This document shows, piece after piece, positions 53,713-63,984 of a DNA stretch of 64,000 nt (positions are counted from its first letter, which is position 1; every line of letters starts with the position of its first letter). A program made the position numbers and the translations under genes. The notes below the pieces were generated by a model. It saw only the letters and a list, made by a program, of their open reading frames with translations, was not told the origin of the DNA and did no database searches. Source of the DNA: Poecilobothrus nobilitatus (lineage: Eukaryota > Arthropoda > Insecta > Diptera > Dolichopodidae). The DNA lies in NCBI GenBank assembly GCA_947095535.1, contig OX352772.1:110109256-110173255 (forward strand). The letters run 5' to 3'.

Positions 53713-54197
53713 TTTTATTTAATATTAAAACCAATATTAAAAATTTACTAATTCAATTTTCTATTTAGAAAAAGATAAGAATATTTAAATTAAAATTTTT
53801 TTTTTTTTTGATAATTTATAGTTCCATTAACAACATTTATTTTTTATTTAATATTAAAAGTTTATTTATTCAATTTGCTTTGAAAAAATTTAACTTTTCG
53901 GTAATTTATAGTTTTTTTAACGATAATTATTTTTGTTTAAAATTTTTTAAGTAAAAAGAGGAAAAAAAAATTTTAAAATCAAAGAATATTTTAAAAATTT
54001 GAGAAAAAATTTAACTTTTCCATAATTTATAGTTTCCTTAACAATAGTTATTTTTATTTAATATTTTTTTAAATAATTTTATTTACTTATCTTTTAAAAA
54101 TTTACTTATCCAATTTAAAATCGAAGAATATTTAATAACAAAAATTTTAGAAAAATTAAATTTTCGATAATTTATGCTTTTATTTATTTATATTTTT
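53713..54197 (-). repeat. Provirus leader tandem repeats (about four units of 90-120 bp)
   Basis: The anchor ATAATTTATAGTTTCCTTAACAATA recurs in variants near 53811, 53903, 54022 and 54170, each followed by A/T-rich filler with TTTATTTAATATT. No coding capacity. Confidence 0.62.
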
Positions 54198-54660
54198 ATG
54201 TGTTCCCGGATCTTTTATTTTGTCAGGGTTTACAATTAAAAAAGTACGTTTTTGTCTTATTTTTGGAATTTGTCTAAAGCAAAAAATTCCTTAAAATATT
54301 TGTTTGTAAATTTGTTACATTTTAAAACATTAGTTGTTTCTAAAGTGTTAATGACTCAAACTGACCAAATCCTACACTCTACTTACTTCATTAATGAAGT
54401 TCATTAAACACTCCTTTTTTATTTTTTTATTTGTTATAATAACATCAAATTTTTCTAGAACCTGTCTTAATTCTTTATTAATTTTATCATTATGTGCAGT
54501 TCCGAAAGAGTAATATTAAAAACTTTAATTTATAATTTCTTTGGTGGGAAATTTGTAAGTAAACTCTTTTACAAATTTTTTACAAGGTTCTTTAATTCCA
54601 ACTAAACAAATATCTTTTACAAATAAAGTATTTTTATCATCAAGAAAACTAAACATCCAC
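54198..54660 (-). pseudogene. Protease N-terminal region, copy in segment A
   Basis: Same sequence as 60170-60628 (KDICLVGIKEPCKKF near 54570-54620, LRQVLEKFDVII near 54430-54470). The catalytic core is absent because the duplicated segment starts inside the gene. Confidence 0.65.
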
Positions 54661-54718
54661 AAGTGCACAGGACGATGACATCTTGTCGAATATTTAAATA
54701 CATGTTTCAGTATTCTAT

Positions 54719-55917
54719 TTATAGATTTGTAAATATAATTCGATTTTTATCAATTTGTATGCTGTCATCAAATTCTCCATAAACAATAGCAGTTAGTGTA
54801 GATATAAGTGATTTTGATAGCCTTGCCTCAATTCTAACTGTACCCTGGTTTAATAAACTTTGACTTACTTCATTTCCAGATGCATCTGGAGTTAAATCAA
54901 AAACAAGTATAAAAACTCGATTACTAAGCATAAACTTTGTTATTTGATGACCTTTATCATTTTGATAAATTCTAGTTCCTGAAAAAAGTGTACTGTATGC
55001 TATACAGTGTACTGTGTACTGTATGTACAGCAACTATTTTCATTTGAATTAGGTATTTGAACACCATTTTATGTTTAACACAAATTGTGAAATATCAAAA
55101 TGTTTAAAATTGTATGGGTTTTTTGATCTTTTTCCAGAGTAACCCACATTTTCTGTCATATAAAAAATTATTGTGTTTGGCAATTATCCAATGAAAACAT
55201 TATCAAGAAATATTGATGAGCTGTTCATTGGAATTGTAAAACTATTTACTACAACGTGTTTATAATTATATTTAGCATTGGATTTCCCAAGAACAGCATT
55301 GTGTGCTAACAGCACGCTTGGATTCACGGTAATATGTTTAATATAGCGTGGTTTCTAATTTTAATTTTTAATTGTGATTCATCAGAATCGTCTACAACAC
55401 TATAAAAATCTGTTTTTTCAAGTGTTAAAACTATACGAATGTCAACATTATTTATAAGTGGAGTAGGTTAATTAAACATATATACGTGTACTTTACCCGT
55501 AAATTCCACTACATTGATGTTATGATACAATTTTTCGCGCTCTTTTTATCCATTATTATCAGATTTTGCTATATTTGCTTTTTCTAAAATCCACCCTGCA
55601 AATTCTAAATGAGTTGTAGCAGCATCTGTACCATTACTAAATAATGATTCAATATAAGCTCTATAGTAATATTTTCTACCAGATGGTGTTATATTCTTCC
55701 CAATTGTACATTACATTGTTTTATTAAAGAATGTAAAATGTTATTAACTACACTTGGTGGTGTTTTTATTTTTCCATCAACAGATTTATCATTATTCCAA
55801 TGAGTTCCATCTTTCTTTAAGATCTGTACTTTTAATCTGAAATATGGAGAAGACAAATCTGTATATGACGTATCGCCATGACCCAGTGAAATAAAATTCA
55901 ATAGTTGAAGGGCTGTT
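54719..55917 (-). pseudogene. Polinton capsid protein remnant, copy in segment A
   Basis: From the right: NFISLGHGDTSYTDL and VQILKKDGTHWNNDK (55901-55689), degraded middle parts (LINNVDIRIVLTLE near 55420-55450), then KPYNFKHF near 55090-55130 and FDLTPDASGNE to the end VYGEFDDSIQIDKNR (55033-54719). It contains the N-terminal block missing from the Polinton 1 copy. Stops and frameshifts are many, plus the inverted duplication around 54990-55025. Confidence 0.82.
54990..55025. repeat. Local inverted duplication in the capsid remnant (segment A)
   Basis: GTGTACTGTATGC is followed by TATACAGTGTACTGTG and ACTGTATGTACAGC. The matching place in Polinton 1 (about 6040-6065) has the simple sequence without the extra ~20 bases. 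The same change is in segment B (60960-61010), so it predates the duplication. Confidence 0.7.
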
Positions 55918-56049
55918 TAGGATTGTAGGAAACTAGGATTGTAGGATAGTTGAAGCAATAGGATTGTAGGAAACTTCTCCGTAAAATGCTAGACTGCATG
56001 AATGGGGTTTTAAAAATATCCATAATTAATTAAAAATATCTTTTTGGGT

Positions 56050-57150
56050 TTTTTTGTTATAATTTTTTTTTTTTTTTTATTATTGAATTCTTTGGGCTTT
56101 TTAACACAGAAAGGTTTTTTAAAGCCCCTAAAATTTACATTTTACAATTACAATTAAGTTAATTATAATATTAAGTTATTACAATTAGTAATTTTATAGT
56201 ATTATTACTCCTTTTTTTTTTTAATTACAATTTAAAAAAATTTTTTTTTTTTTTAAATTTACATTTATTTATCTTAAGCAAATTAAACTATTTACTAATT
56301 AGTTTATTACAATTTACTATTTAAGCAGGTTTAATATTTAATAATATATGTATTTTTGTTTTATTCATTTTAAAATATTTAGATTTTATTTATATTTATA
56401 TCTTATTGTATAGTATTGTTTGTTTTAAGAAATTTATAATATTTTTATTGGAACTATGACTGTCCTCAGATAATGAATTAAAGCTTACACCAAACGAAAC
56501 TCTTTGTCTCCTATGTCTTTGACAGGTCGTGAATATATGTTTAACAGTCACTTTGCTAATACCATCACAATCACATAATAGTGAGTTGCCTTGTCTCTCA
56601 AATAAATGACTATGTGTAAAATTTGTATGACCGATTCTTAAACGAGTAATTACTATTGATTCTTTTCGATTTAAACTATTAATAGTTTCCCATTTACCTA
56701 TTTGATTATTTACTGATTTTAGTTTATTATTGGTAACTTTATCCCAGAAATCCTTATAATTTTGATTTATTATTTCTGTAATGTTTTGTTTGTAATCAAG
56801 AGGGATAAATTTGAATTCGATGTCAAAGTTCTCCTTTAGCGACTGTTTTGCTAACAGATCGGCTCTCTCATTTCTAGAAATACCTACGTGATCAGGGATC
56901 CATAAATAGGAGATGTTATTATTTATTATGTTATTATTAACATTTTTATTATTAGATGTTATGTTATTATTAACATTTTATCCTTAAGTTTTTGAACTAT
57001 TGGGTGGTTTGAGAACAGATTTTCTAGTGCTTTCAAAGCACTTAAGGAATCTGTGCAAATTAGGAAGTTTTTTGGGCGAGAATTGTTTTTAATGGCACAA
57101 ATAGCTTTATAGATTGCATACAATTCGGCAGTGAATATGCTTGTATGTCC
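56050..57150 (-). pseudogene. LINE 3' end and RNase H, copy in segment A
   Basis: Same as 62021-63066: A-tail at about 56067-56082, the CCHC-like end near 56560-56590, RNase H blocks at 57192-56959 (HTSIFTAELYAIYKAI, LICTDSLSALKALE) and ADLLAKQSLKE near 56840. An ATT-repeat patch (56925-56975) interrupts it. Confidence 0.8.
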
Positions 57151-57463
57151 TCTCCTACTTTCTCTTATAGAGAATTTTTCCCTTTTTTCCAAGTACTTAG
57201 TGATTTTTCATTTAACATTTAATTTAATAATTTAATGAACTATTATAGTTCTTTTCTTTTTCACTTTCGTTCTAATTTTAAATTTTAGATTTTTATAAGT
57301 AGAACTATTTACTAGATAAGTTTTGTTTTTTTATTCGCTTTCGTTTTCTCCTATGGAGAAATTTTTTTAATAATTAAAACTATTTTCCTATCTCCTATGG
57401 AAAATTTTTAGATTTTTTTCTTTTGTTTTCTCCTATGGAGAATTTTTTTAGAAAAAAAAGTTT
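57151..57463 (-). other. Provirus leader, LTR-proximal part
   Basis: Non-coding; contains three or four units built on TTTTCTCCTATGGAGAATTTTTT (57345-57440), a small palindromic word CTCCTATGGAG that could form hairpins in the RNA leader. Confidence 0.6.
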
Positions 57464-57476
57464 ACGTTGGGTGCCA
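57464..57476 (-). promoter_or_regulatory. tRNA primer-binding site of the provirus
   Basis: On the minus strand TGGCACCCAACGT follows directly after the LTR end (CGTTAAC). TGG(C) plus CCCAACGT is the usual Gypsy-type primer site for a lysine-type tRNA, with one A in place of G. Confidence 0.72.
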
Positions 57477-57661
57477 GTTAACGAAAATAAAAAACAGGTG
57501 TTTTATTTCACTCTAAAGTTTATTCTAAAGAACATTTTAAAATACAGACATTTTTATACATTTAGTGTAGGTTAGATTATTGATAACGCAGCAATTTTTA
57601 CATTACTTTTATTAAAAATAATAAGTGTATTACATTACAGGTTATTGCACTATTATTAATA
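57477..57661 (-). repeat. 5' LTR remnant of the provirus, interrupted by mariner
   Basis: The LTR ends at 57477 (GTTAAC). Its far end is hidden beyond the mariner, possibly near 59030-59115, where GGTTAAC and a duplicated ATTTGAATAGAGCATTAAACTTTATTTAA block occur. Without an intact partner LTR the boundary cannot be fixed. Confidence 0.55.
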
Positions 57662-58961
57662 TGGGTGTTCAAAGTTGAGGTATCATTTCAATTTTAATAA
57701 AAAAAGACTTTTTTTTTGAAATATTAAATATATTTTTATTTTAATGTATTACAAATAGGTTCCGGTTAATAATGAAAAATTATGCCGGCCAAGTGGCCCC
57801 CTCTACTACTTCGGCAGGCTTCTAATCTTTTACCAAAATTCTGAATCACGTTGTTCAATAAACTGTTCTCAATGGTTGAAATCTGCTCGATAATGTTGTT
57901 TTTAAGCTCTTGAATTGTTGTGGGATTATTGCTGTACACTTTCGATTTCACAAAACTCCACAAAAAAAAAATCCAACGGTGTCAAATCACACGATCTTGG
58001 TGGCCACATCACTCCTCCTGTACGAGAAATAATGCGATCTTCGAACTTTTCCTTCAAAAGATCCATTGTTTCTCTTGCTGTGTGGCAAGTGGCACCGTCC
58101 TGTTGAAACCACATATTCTCTACGTCCAAATCATCAATTTCCCGCCATAAAAAACTTCGGATCATCTCTGTAGCGATTTCCATTGACCGTAATCGCATTT
58201 CCATTTGCGTTTTCAAAAAATATGGTCCGATGATTCCTCCTGAACACAAACCACACCAAACCGTAACTTTTTGGGGATGTACTGGTTGCTCTAAGATAAC
58301 CCTTGGATTCTCTTCACATCAAATGCGGCAATTCTGTTTATTGACGTAGCCATTGAGCTGGAAATGAGTTTCGTCGGTGAAGATTATTTTGTTAAAAAAA
58401 TTCTCATTTTCTTCTTGTTTTTCGATTGCTCAAGAAACGAATTGCCGACGTAATGCATGGTCAGTTGGTTTTAATTCTTGCGTCAGCTGGATCTTATAAG
58501 CCTTTAAATGGAGATCACGATGCAAAATATTGAATAATGTGGATGGTTTGATGTTTAATTGCTGCGAACGATGACGAATGGAAGTTTTTGGATCTTCTTC
58601 AACACTTCTGCTCACAGCTGCTACATTCTCGGTTGAAGGGACACTACGTTGATAAATGTTGCCTCTGTTATCAAGAATAGATCCAGTTTCTAGAAATTTA
58701 TCAACCATCAGCTTGATGGCACGATTTGTTGGAGCATTTTCTCTACCAAATTTTGTTCGAAATTTCCTAATTACATCTTGAAAACTTTTACCATTTTCAA
58801 AAAATGTTGTAATAACAAAAACACGTTGTTCCTTCGTGTAACGTTCCATATTAACTAACCGGAATGTATTTAGAATATACCTAAAGAAACCTCGTATAAA
58901 AATTCCAGGTAGAAAAAAAATGGCGGCAAAATCAAAATGATACCTCAATTTTGAACACCCA
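57662..58961 (-). mobile_element. mariner-type transposon, 1300 bp, nearly intact
   Basis: Inverted ends of about 27 bases begin TGGGTGTTCAAAGTTGAGG (left) and TGGGTGTTCAAAATTGAGG (right), flanked by TA at 57660-57661 and 58962-58963. It contains a single transposase gene on the minus strand. It lies inside the LTR of the provirus, so it is younger than that insertion. Confidence 0.93.
57766..58849 (-). pseudogene. mariner transposase, two TGA stops and one homopolymer frameshift
   Basis: ATG at 58849 (MERYTKEQRVFVITTFFENG). HTH regions lie at RAIKLMVDKFLETG and SIRHRSQQLNIKPSTLFNIL. After an in-frame TGA at about 58430, FTDETHFQLNGYVN gives the first Asp. A second TGA near 58320 precedes VTVWCGLCSGGIIGPYF. 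The second Asp is in WFQQDGATCHTA and the third in RSCDLTPLDFF, with 36 residues between them. A run of nine A's near 57961 shifts the frame, and the C-terminus follows at 57963-57766. All three catalytic Asp are kept; both TGAs sit where Trp is common. Confidence 0.9.
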
Positions 58962-58963
58962 TA

Positions 58964-59256
58964 ATTTATAATAATGATAATACAATGAATGGGATTTAAT
59001 ATTGTGCAATGATTAAAATGTGATTAAATTAACATATTTGAATAGAGCATTAAACTTTATTTAAGGTTTCAAATTTAATTTAATTTTTTGTTAGTTAATG
59101 AAAGGTTAACGTATTTGATAAGAGCATTAAACTTTATTTAATTGTTTATATTAGATTTTTTGTAAGTAGAATAATTTTAATATTGATGACTGTTCACTTA
59201 TATGTATCAATAAGTATTTCATAATAAAAACAAATTAAAGAAATTTTACAAATTTT
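58964..59256. other. AT-rich remainder of LTR or Polinton flank
   Basis: A unit (ATTTGAATAGAGCATTAAACTTTATTTAA) at 59036-59064 recurs at 59113-59141. No gene. Confidence 0.45.
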
Positions 59257-59820
59257 TCATTTATTGTTCTTTCTAACTAAAATATTACAAATTTTATTTT
59301 CTAGCAGTAAAGATATTTCCGAAAACAATTTAGAATAATTACATTGAACGCTATAAAGTTGTATTGGAATATATATTGCTTCGTGCATTTTCATAACATG
59401 TTTTTCTTGACACGTTTTTATACATTTAATAACATATTCCCGTGCATTTGATTCAGCATTTTTATTGTGTATCATTACAGATTGAAGAAAATCAATTAAG
59501 TTGTAAAATGTGTCAGCTTCCTCCTTGCTAATACTAAGACATCGGCCAATAGCAATTCTTAACCCATATTGTAAACATAATTTTGTATTCTTTATTGATT
59601 GTTTCAAGTACCTTTCATAAAATTGCTGGTAAATTTTCACCAATCACGATATTTTAAATTAGCTGGCTTTTTCCCAATACGATGAAAAATGCAAGTAGCT
59701 AAAAGAGATTCTGTATCAAAACCAACAAGAACTTTTAATGACTGATTTTTGTTGAGAAAATATGTGTAGCTCAACATCAAATTTGTGTTCGAACGTTAAT
59801 CTTGCATTACTACATTTTGA
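59257..59820 (-). pseudogene. Polinton 2 gene of unknown function downstream of the protease
   Basis: Open frame 59643-59257 (MVKIYQQFYERYLKQSIKNTK, LQYGLRIAIGRCLSISKEEADTFY, ISLLLENKICNILV). Upstream in other frames to about 59820: LTFEHKFDVELHIFSQ, LATCIFHRIGKKPANLKYRDW. The helix-rich C-terminus carries Cys residues (CIKTCQEKHV) but no clear zinc site. It ends about 3 codons before the protease terminus, so it is a late-gene neighbour. I do not recognise the family. Confidence 0.5.
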
Positions 59821-59836
59821 CTAAAGCTTTTTAATA

Positions 59837-60628
59837 TTAATTATATTGCTGAGGTACAGAAGAATGTGAAAAATTTAAATTTCCAAATAACTTGTAAAAC
59901 ATATTAATAATCACATTGCCGTTTTCTATATGATTATCTTGGTGAAATTCATTCCAAAAGGTTTTCATACTTAAACCAAAACATCGATACCAACCATAAA
60001 CGCAACAGTATTGCCCACATACATCTGAAAGAATATCCTGTATATGCCTATTATTAAAAACTATGCACTGATTTTTCAAGTATTTCAAAATTTCCGGTTT
60101 ATCTGGAGCTCCACCATACGAATCAAAATATTCTGTACAACCATGCTCTGGAATATAAAAGGCAAAGCAATGTGTTCCCGGATCTTTTATTTTGTCAGGG
60201 TTTACAATTAAAAAAGTACGTTTTTGTCTTATTTTTGGAATTTGTCTAAAGCAAAAAATTCCTTAAAATATTTGTTTGTAAATTTGTTACATTTTAAAAC
60301 ATTAGTTGTTTCTAAAGTGTTAATGACTCAAACTGACCAAATCCTACACTCTACTTACTTCATTAATGAAGTTCATTAAACACTCCTTTTTTATTTTTTT
60401 ATTTGTTATAATAACATCAAACTTTTCTAGAACCTGTCTTAATTCTTTATTAATTTTATCATTATGTGCAGTTCCGAAAGAGTAATATTAAAAACTTTAA
60501 TTTATAATTTCTTTGGTGGGAAATTTGTAAGTAAACTCTTTTACAAATTTTTTACAAGGTTCTTTAATTCCAACTAAACAAATATCTTTTACAAATAAAG
60601 TATTTTTATCATCAAGAAAACTAAACAT
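59837..60628 (-). pseudogene. Polinton adenovirus-type cysteine protease, disrupted
   Basis: The N-terminal part (60628-60300, frameshifted) has DICLVGIKEPCKKF, as in Polinton 1. The core reads DPGTHCFAFYIPEHG (catalytic His; 60180-60140), EYFDSYGG (Asp) and, in frame 60088-59837, QDILSDVCGQYCCVYGW (Gln and the nucleophilic Cys). This His-Asp-Gln-Cys series matches adenain-type maturation proteases that process capsid proteins in Polintons. Several stops lie between N-terminus and core. Confidence 0.85.
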
Positions 60629-60690
60629 CCACAAGTGCACAGGACGATGACATCTTGTCGAATATTTAAATACATGTTTCAGTATTCTAT

Positions 60691-61905
60691 TTATAGATTT
60701 GTAAATATAATTCGATTTTTATCAATTTGTATGCTGTCATCAAATTCTCCATAAACAATAGCAGTTAGTGTAGATATAAGTGATTTTGATAGCCTTGCCT
60801 CAATTCTAACTGTACCCTGGTTTAATAAACTTTGACATACTTCATTTCCAGATGCATCTGGAGTTAAATCAAAAACAAGTATAAAAAAACTCGATTACTA
60901 AGCATAAACTTTGTTATTTGATGACCTTTACCATTTTGATAAATTCTAGTTCCTGAAAAAAGTGTACTGTATGCTATACAGTGTACTGTGTACTGTATGT
61001 ACAGCAACTATTTTCATTTGAATTAGGTATTTGAACACCATTTTATGTTTAACACAAATTGTGAAATATCAAAATGTTTAAAATTGTATGGGTTTTTTGA
61101 TCTTTTTCCAGAGTAACCCACATTTTCTGTGATATAAAAAATTATTGTGTTTGGCAATTATCCAATGAAAACATTATCAAGAAATATTGATGAGCTGTTC
61201 ATTGGAATTGTAAAACTATTTACTACAACGTGTTTATAATTATATTTAGCATTGGATTTCCCAAGAACAGCATTGTGTGCTAACAGCACGCTTGGATTCA
61301 CGTGCTGGATTTCATTCATATGTCTCATAAATAGCGTGGCTTCTAATTTTAATTTTTAATTGTGATTCATCAGAATCGTCTACAAAAATATAAAAATCTG
61401 TTTTTTCAAGTGTTAAAACTATACGAATGTCAACATTATTTATAAGTGGAGTAGGTTGATTAAACATATATACGTGTACTTTACCCGTAAATTCCACTAC
61501 ATTGATGTTATGATACAATTTTTCGCGCTCTTTTTATCCATTATTATCAGATTTTGCTATATTTGCTTTTTCTAAAATCCACCCTGCACATTCTAAATGA
61601 GTTGTAGCAGCATCTGTACCATTACTAAATAATGATTCAATATAAGCTCTATAGTAATATTTTCTATCAGATGGTGTTATATTCTTCCCAATTGTACATT
61701 ACATTGTTTTATTAAAGAATGTAAAATGTTATTAACTACACTTGGTGGTGTTTTTATTTTTCCATCAACAGATTTATCATTATTCCAATGAGTTCCATCT
61801 TTCTTTAAGATCTGTACTTTTAATCTGAAATATGGAGAAGACAAATCTGTATATGACGTATCGCCATGACCCAGTGAAATAAAATTCAATAGTTGAAGGG
61901 CTGTT
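60691..61905 (-). pseudogene. Polinton 2 major capsid protein, N-terminally cut by a LINE
   Basis: From the right: NFISLGHGDTSYTDL, VQILKKDGTHWNNDK (61889-61677), AGWILEKANIAKSDNN (near 61590-61560), HVYMFNQPTPLINNVDIRIVL (61518-61312), then degraded blocks to FDLTPDASGNEV and the C-terminus VYGEFDDSIQIDKNR, stop at 60691. The extreme N-terminus is lost at the LINE junction near 61985-62020. It has many frame breaks. Confidence 0.85.
60960..61010. repeat. Local inverted duplication in the capsid remnant (segment B)
   Basis: Same derived sequence as at 54990-55025 (TGTACTGTATGC, TATACAGTGTACTG). Confidence 0.7.
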
Positions 61906-62383
61906 TAAAGAAGCAATAGGATTGTAGGAAACTTCTCCGTAAAATGCTAGACTGCATGAATGGGGTTTTAAAAATATCCATAATTAATTAAAAATATCTT
62001 TTTGGGTTTTTTTGTTATAATTTTTTTTTTTTTTTTATTATTGAATTCTTTGGGCTTTTTAACACAGAAAGGTTTTTTAAAGCCCCTAAAATTTACATTT
62101 TACAATTACAATTAAGTTAATTATAATATTAAGTTATTACAATTAGTAATTTTATAGTATTATTACTCTTTTTTTTTTTTAATTACAATTTAAAAAAAAT
62201 TTTTTTTTTTTTTAAATTTACATTTATTTATCTTAAGCAAATTAAACTATTTACTAATTAGTTTATTACAATTTACTATTTAAGCAGGTTTAATATTTAA
62301 TAATATATGTATTTTTGTTTTATTCATTTTAAAATATTTAGATTTTATTTATATTTATATCTTATTGTATAGTATTGTTTGTT

Positions 62384-63185
62384 TTAGAAATTTATAATAT
62401 TTTTATTGGAACTATGACTGTCCTCAGATAATGAATTAAAGCTTACACCAAACGAAACTCTTTGTCTCCTATGTCTTTGACAGGTTGTGAATATATGTTT
62501 AACAGTCACTTTGCTAATACCATCACAATCACATAATAGAGAGCTGCCTTGTCTCTCAAATAAATGACTATGTGTAAAATTTGTATGACCGATTCTTAAA
62601 CGAGTAATTACTATTGATTCTTTTCGATTTAAACTATTAATAGTTTCCCATTTACCTATTTGATTATTTACTGATTTTAGTTTATTATTGGTAACTTTAT
62701 CCCAGAAATCCTTATAATGTTGATTTATTATTTCTGTAATGTTTTGTTTGTAATCAAGAGGGATAAATTTAAATTCGATGTCAAAGTTCTCTTTTAGCGA
62801 CTGTTTTGCTAACAGATCGGCTCTCTCATTTCTAGAAATACCTACGTGATCAGGGATCCATAAATAGGAGATGTTATTTATATTTTTAAACATTTTATCC
62901 TTAATTTTTTGAACTATTGGGTGGTTTGAGAACAGATTTTCTAGTGCTTTCAAAGCACTTAAGGAATCTGTGCAAATAGGAAGTTTTTTGGGCGAGAATT
63001 GTTTTTAATGGCACAAATAGCTTTATAGATTGCATACAATTCGGCAGTGAATATGCTTGTATGTCCAGGGAGCTGATATTTTTTTTCCTTGAAATTTGAC
63101 GTAAATGCACAACCTGTTTGATCATCCATCTTTGAACCGTCTGTGAATATTTTAGTATATCCATTATATTTTTGTTCTACTATAT
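62384..63185 (-). pseudogene. LINE RNase H and C-terminal CCHC motif
   Basis: Blocks: DGSKMDDQTGCAF (near 63130), HTSIFTAELYAIYKAI (near 63040), LICTDSLSALKALE (near 62960, frameshift), YLWIPDHVGISRNERADLLAKQ (near 62850), and CDCDGISKVTVKHIFTTC (near 62520). All four acidic residues are present. A frameshift near 62985 splits it. Confidence 0.82.
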
Positions 63186-63264
63186 TATAGAATAATTAAA
63201 TAAATGATTGAATTTGTGTTGCGTTTTTTATAGTTTGTCAATGATATATCTATTGTAGAGGGCT

Positions 63265-63984
63265 TCAGAAGCCAAGGTGGGTTTTTTTGGAACTTTGAGT
63301 TTCTATTGCATTTTCAGTTTTCTTTACGTTTTCAAGTAGCATATGTATCCTTGTGAAACAAGGTCGATAGTTAAGTTTTTTTGTTTTTAGTTTTTGAAAG
63401 AGAGACTCGTTTTTTAAGAGAGAGGATAATGGATGATTTATGAAGGACATTAACTTTAACCCAAAATTGGATTCATGTTTTTTCCTTCTGAGAAAGAGTG
63501 GTAATTGATTAGATTCTACCATGAGACTTTCTGTAGGACTTGTTCGAAAAGCTCCAACAGCTATTCGAATTCCAAGATTTTGAACGGTGTCTAAAGAAGT
63601 AATTAATTTTTTGCTTGCTGTATTATAAATAAAGCATCCATAATCTAGAGCGGGAAGAATAATGAGGTTTAAAATTCTTAGCAAAAGCTTTCTGTCTGAT
63701 CCAAAATTACTGTTAGAAAGAATTTTTAGGATATTTAAGTTTTTGATGGCCTTTGCCTTTATTAGTTTTATACGTTCTTTCCACTGTAATTTGTGATCGA
63801 AAGTTAACCCCAAAAATTTGTAATTTTCTACATATTTAAGCTTTTGATTTCCTAGGATAAGATCTGGATAAAAAATATCTTTTCTTTTTCTTGTAAATAG
63901 CATAGCTACGGTTTTATTTTGTGAAAACTTGAAGCCTGTTTGATTGGACCATTTAAATAGTTTATTAAGAGACATTTGTAGATC
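63265..63984 (-). pseudogene. LINE reverse transcriptase, palm end and thumb
   Basis: The 236-codon frame begins SLNKLFKWSNQTGFKFSQNK (just after the YxDD region, which is out of the window), then VENYKFLGLTFDHKLQWKERI, ILPALDYGCFIYNTAS, LDTVQNLGIRIAVGAFRTSP and LLENVKK. It is open to the stop at 63265 next to the RNase H part. Confidence 0.82.

Larger units (their letters stand above)
54198..57150. repeat. Duplicate segment A, direct copy of 60170-63066, inside the provirus leader
   Basis: From ATGTGTTCCCGGATC at 54198 to GCTTGTATGTCC at 57150 the sequence matches 60170-63066 almost base for base, apart from a few substitutions and two indel patches (near 55915-55970 and 56925-56975). Left of it and right of it the sequence is provirus leader. 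At the other copy the flanks are the protease gene and LINE continuation. Segment A is therefore the derived copy. Confidence 0.9.
47128..57661 (-). mobile_element. Gypsy/errantivirus provirus with env, interrupted and decayed
   Basis: On the minus strand, from right to left: LTR remnant (57477 rightwards), tRNA primer-binding site (57464-57476), a long repetitive leader, gag, protease, reverse transcriptase-RNase H, integrase and a baculovirus-F-type env, ending at 47128-47152. The last 25 bases repeat the LTR end at 57477-57501 with one mismatch. It was invaded by repeat H (52021-53712) and by duplicate segment A (54198-57150), and its LTR by a mariner. It is far from intact. Confidence 0.85.
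34794..62020. mobile_element. Second Polinton/Maverick element, heavily interrupted; right end not seen
   Basis: The left end at 34794 reads AGTAGGTAACCTTGCACTTT and keeps CCCATATCGCACGAC, like the ends of Polinton 1. Genes of its own: polymerase B (-), Gln/His-rich gene (+), integrase (-), acidic frame (+), unknown (-), protease (-) and capsid N- and C-terminal pieces (-). Later insertions are a SINE, a LINE with DDE transposase inside the polymerase, an errantivirus, a mariner and a LINE. The ATPase side and right terminal repeat lie beyond the LINE or outside the window. I assume one element because the gene order is complementary; two adjacent elements remain possible. Confidence 0.65.
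60170..63066. repeat. Duplicate segment B (the in-place copy of segment A)
   Basis: Matches 54198-57150. Its flanks are natural continuations: protease core on the left and LINE reverse transcriptase on the right. It is the source copy or represents the ancestral arrangement. Confidence 0.88.

Noticed and set aside
57766..58849. TGA recoding (TGA read as Trp) in the mariner
   Set aside because: Two TGA codons at probable Trp positions are suggestive, but other genes here carry TAA and TAG stops too, and the decayed state of all elements makes simple G-to-A mutation sufficient.
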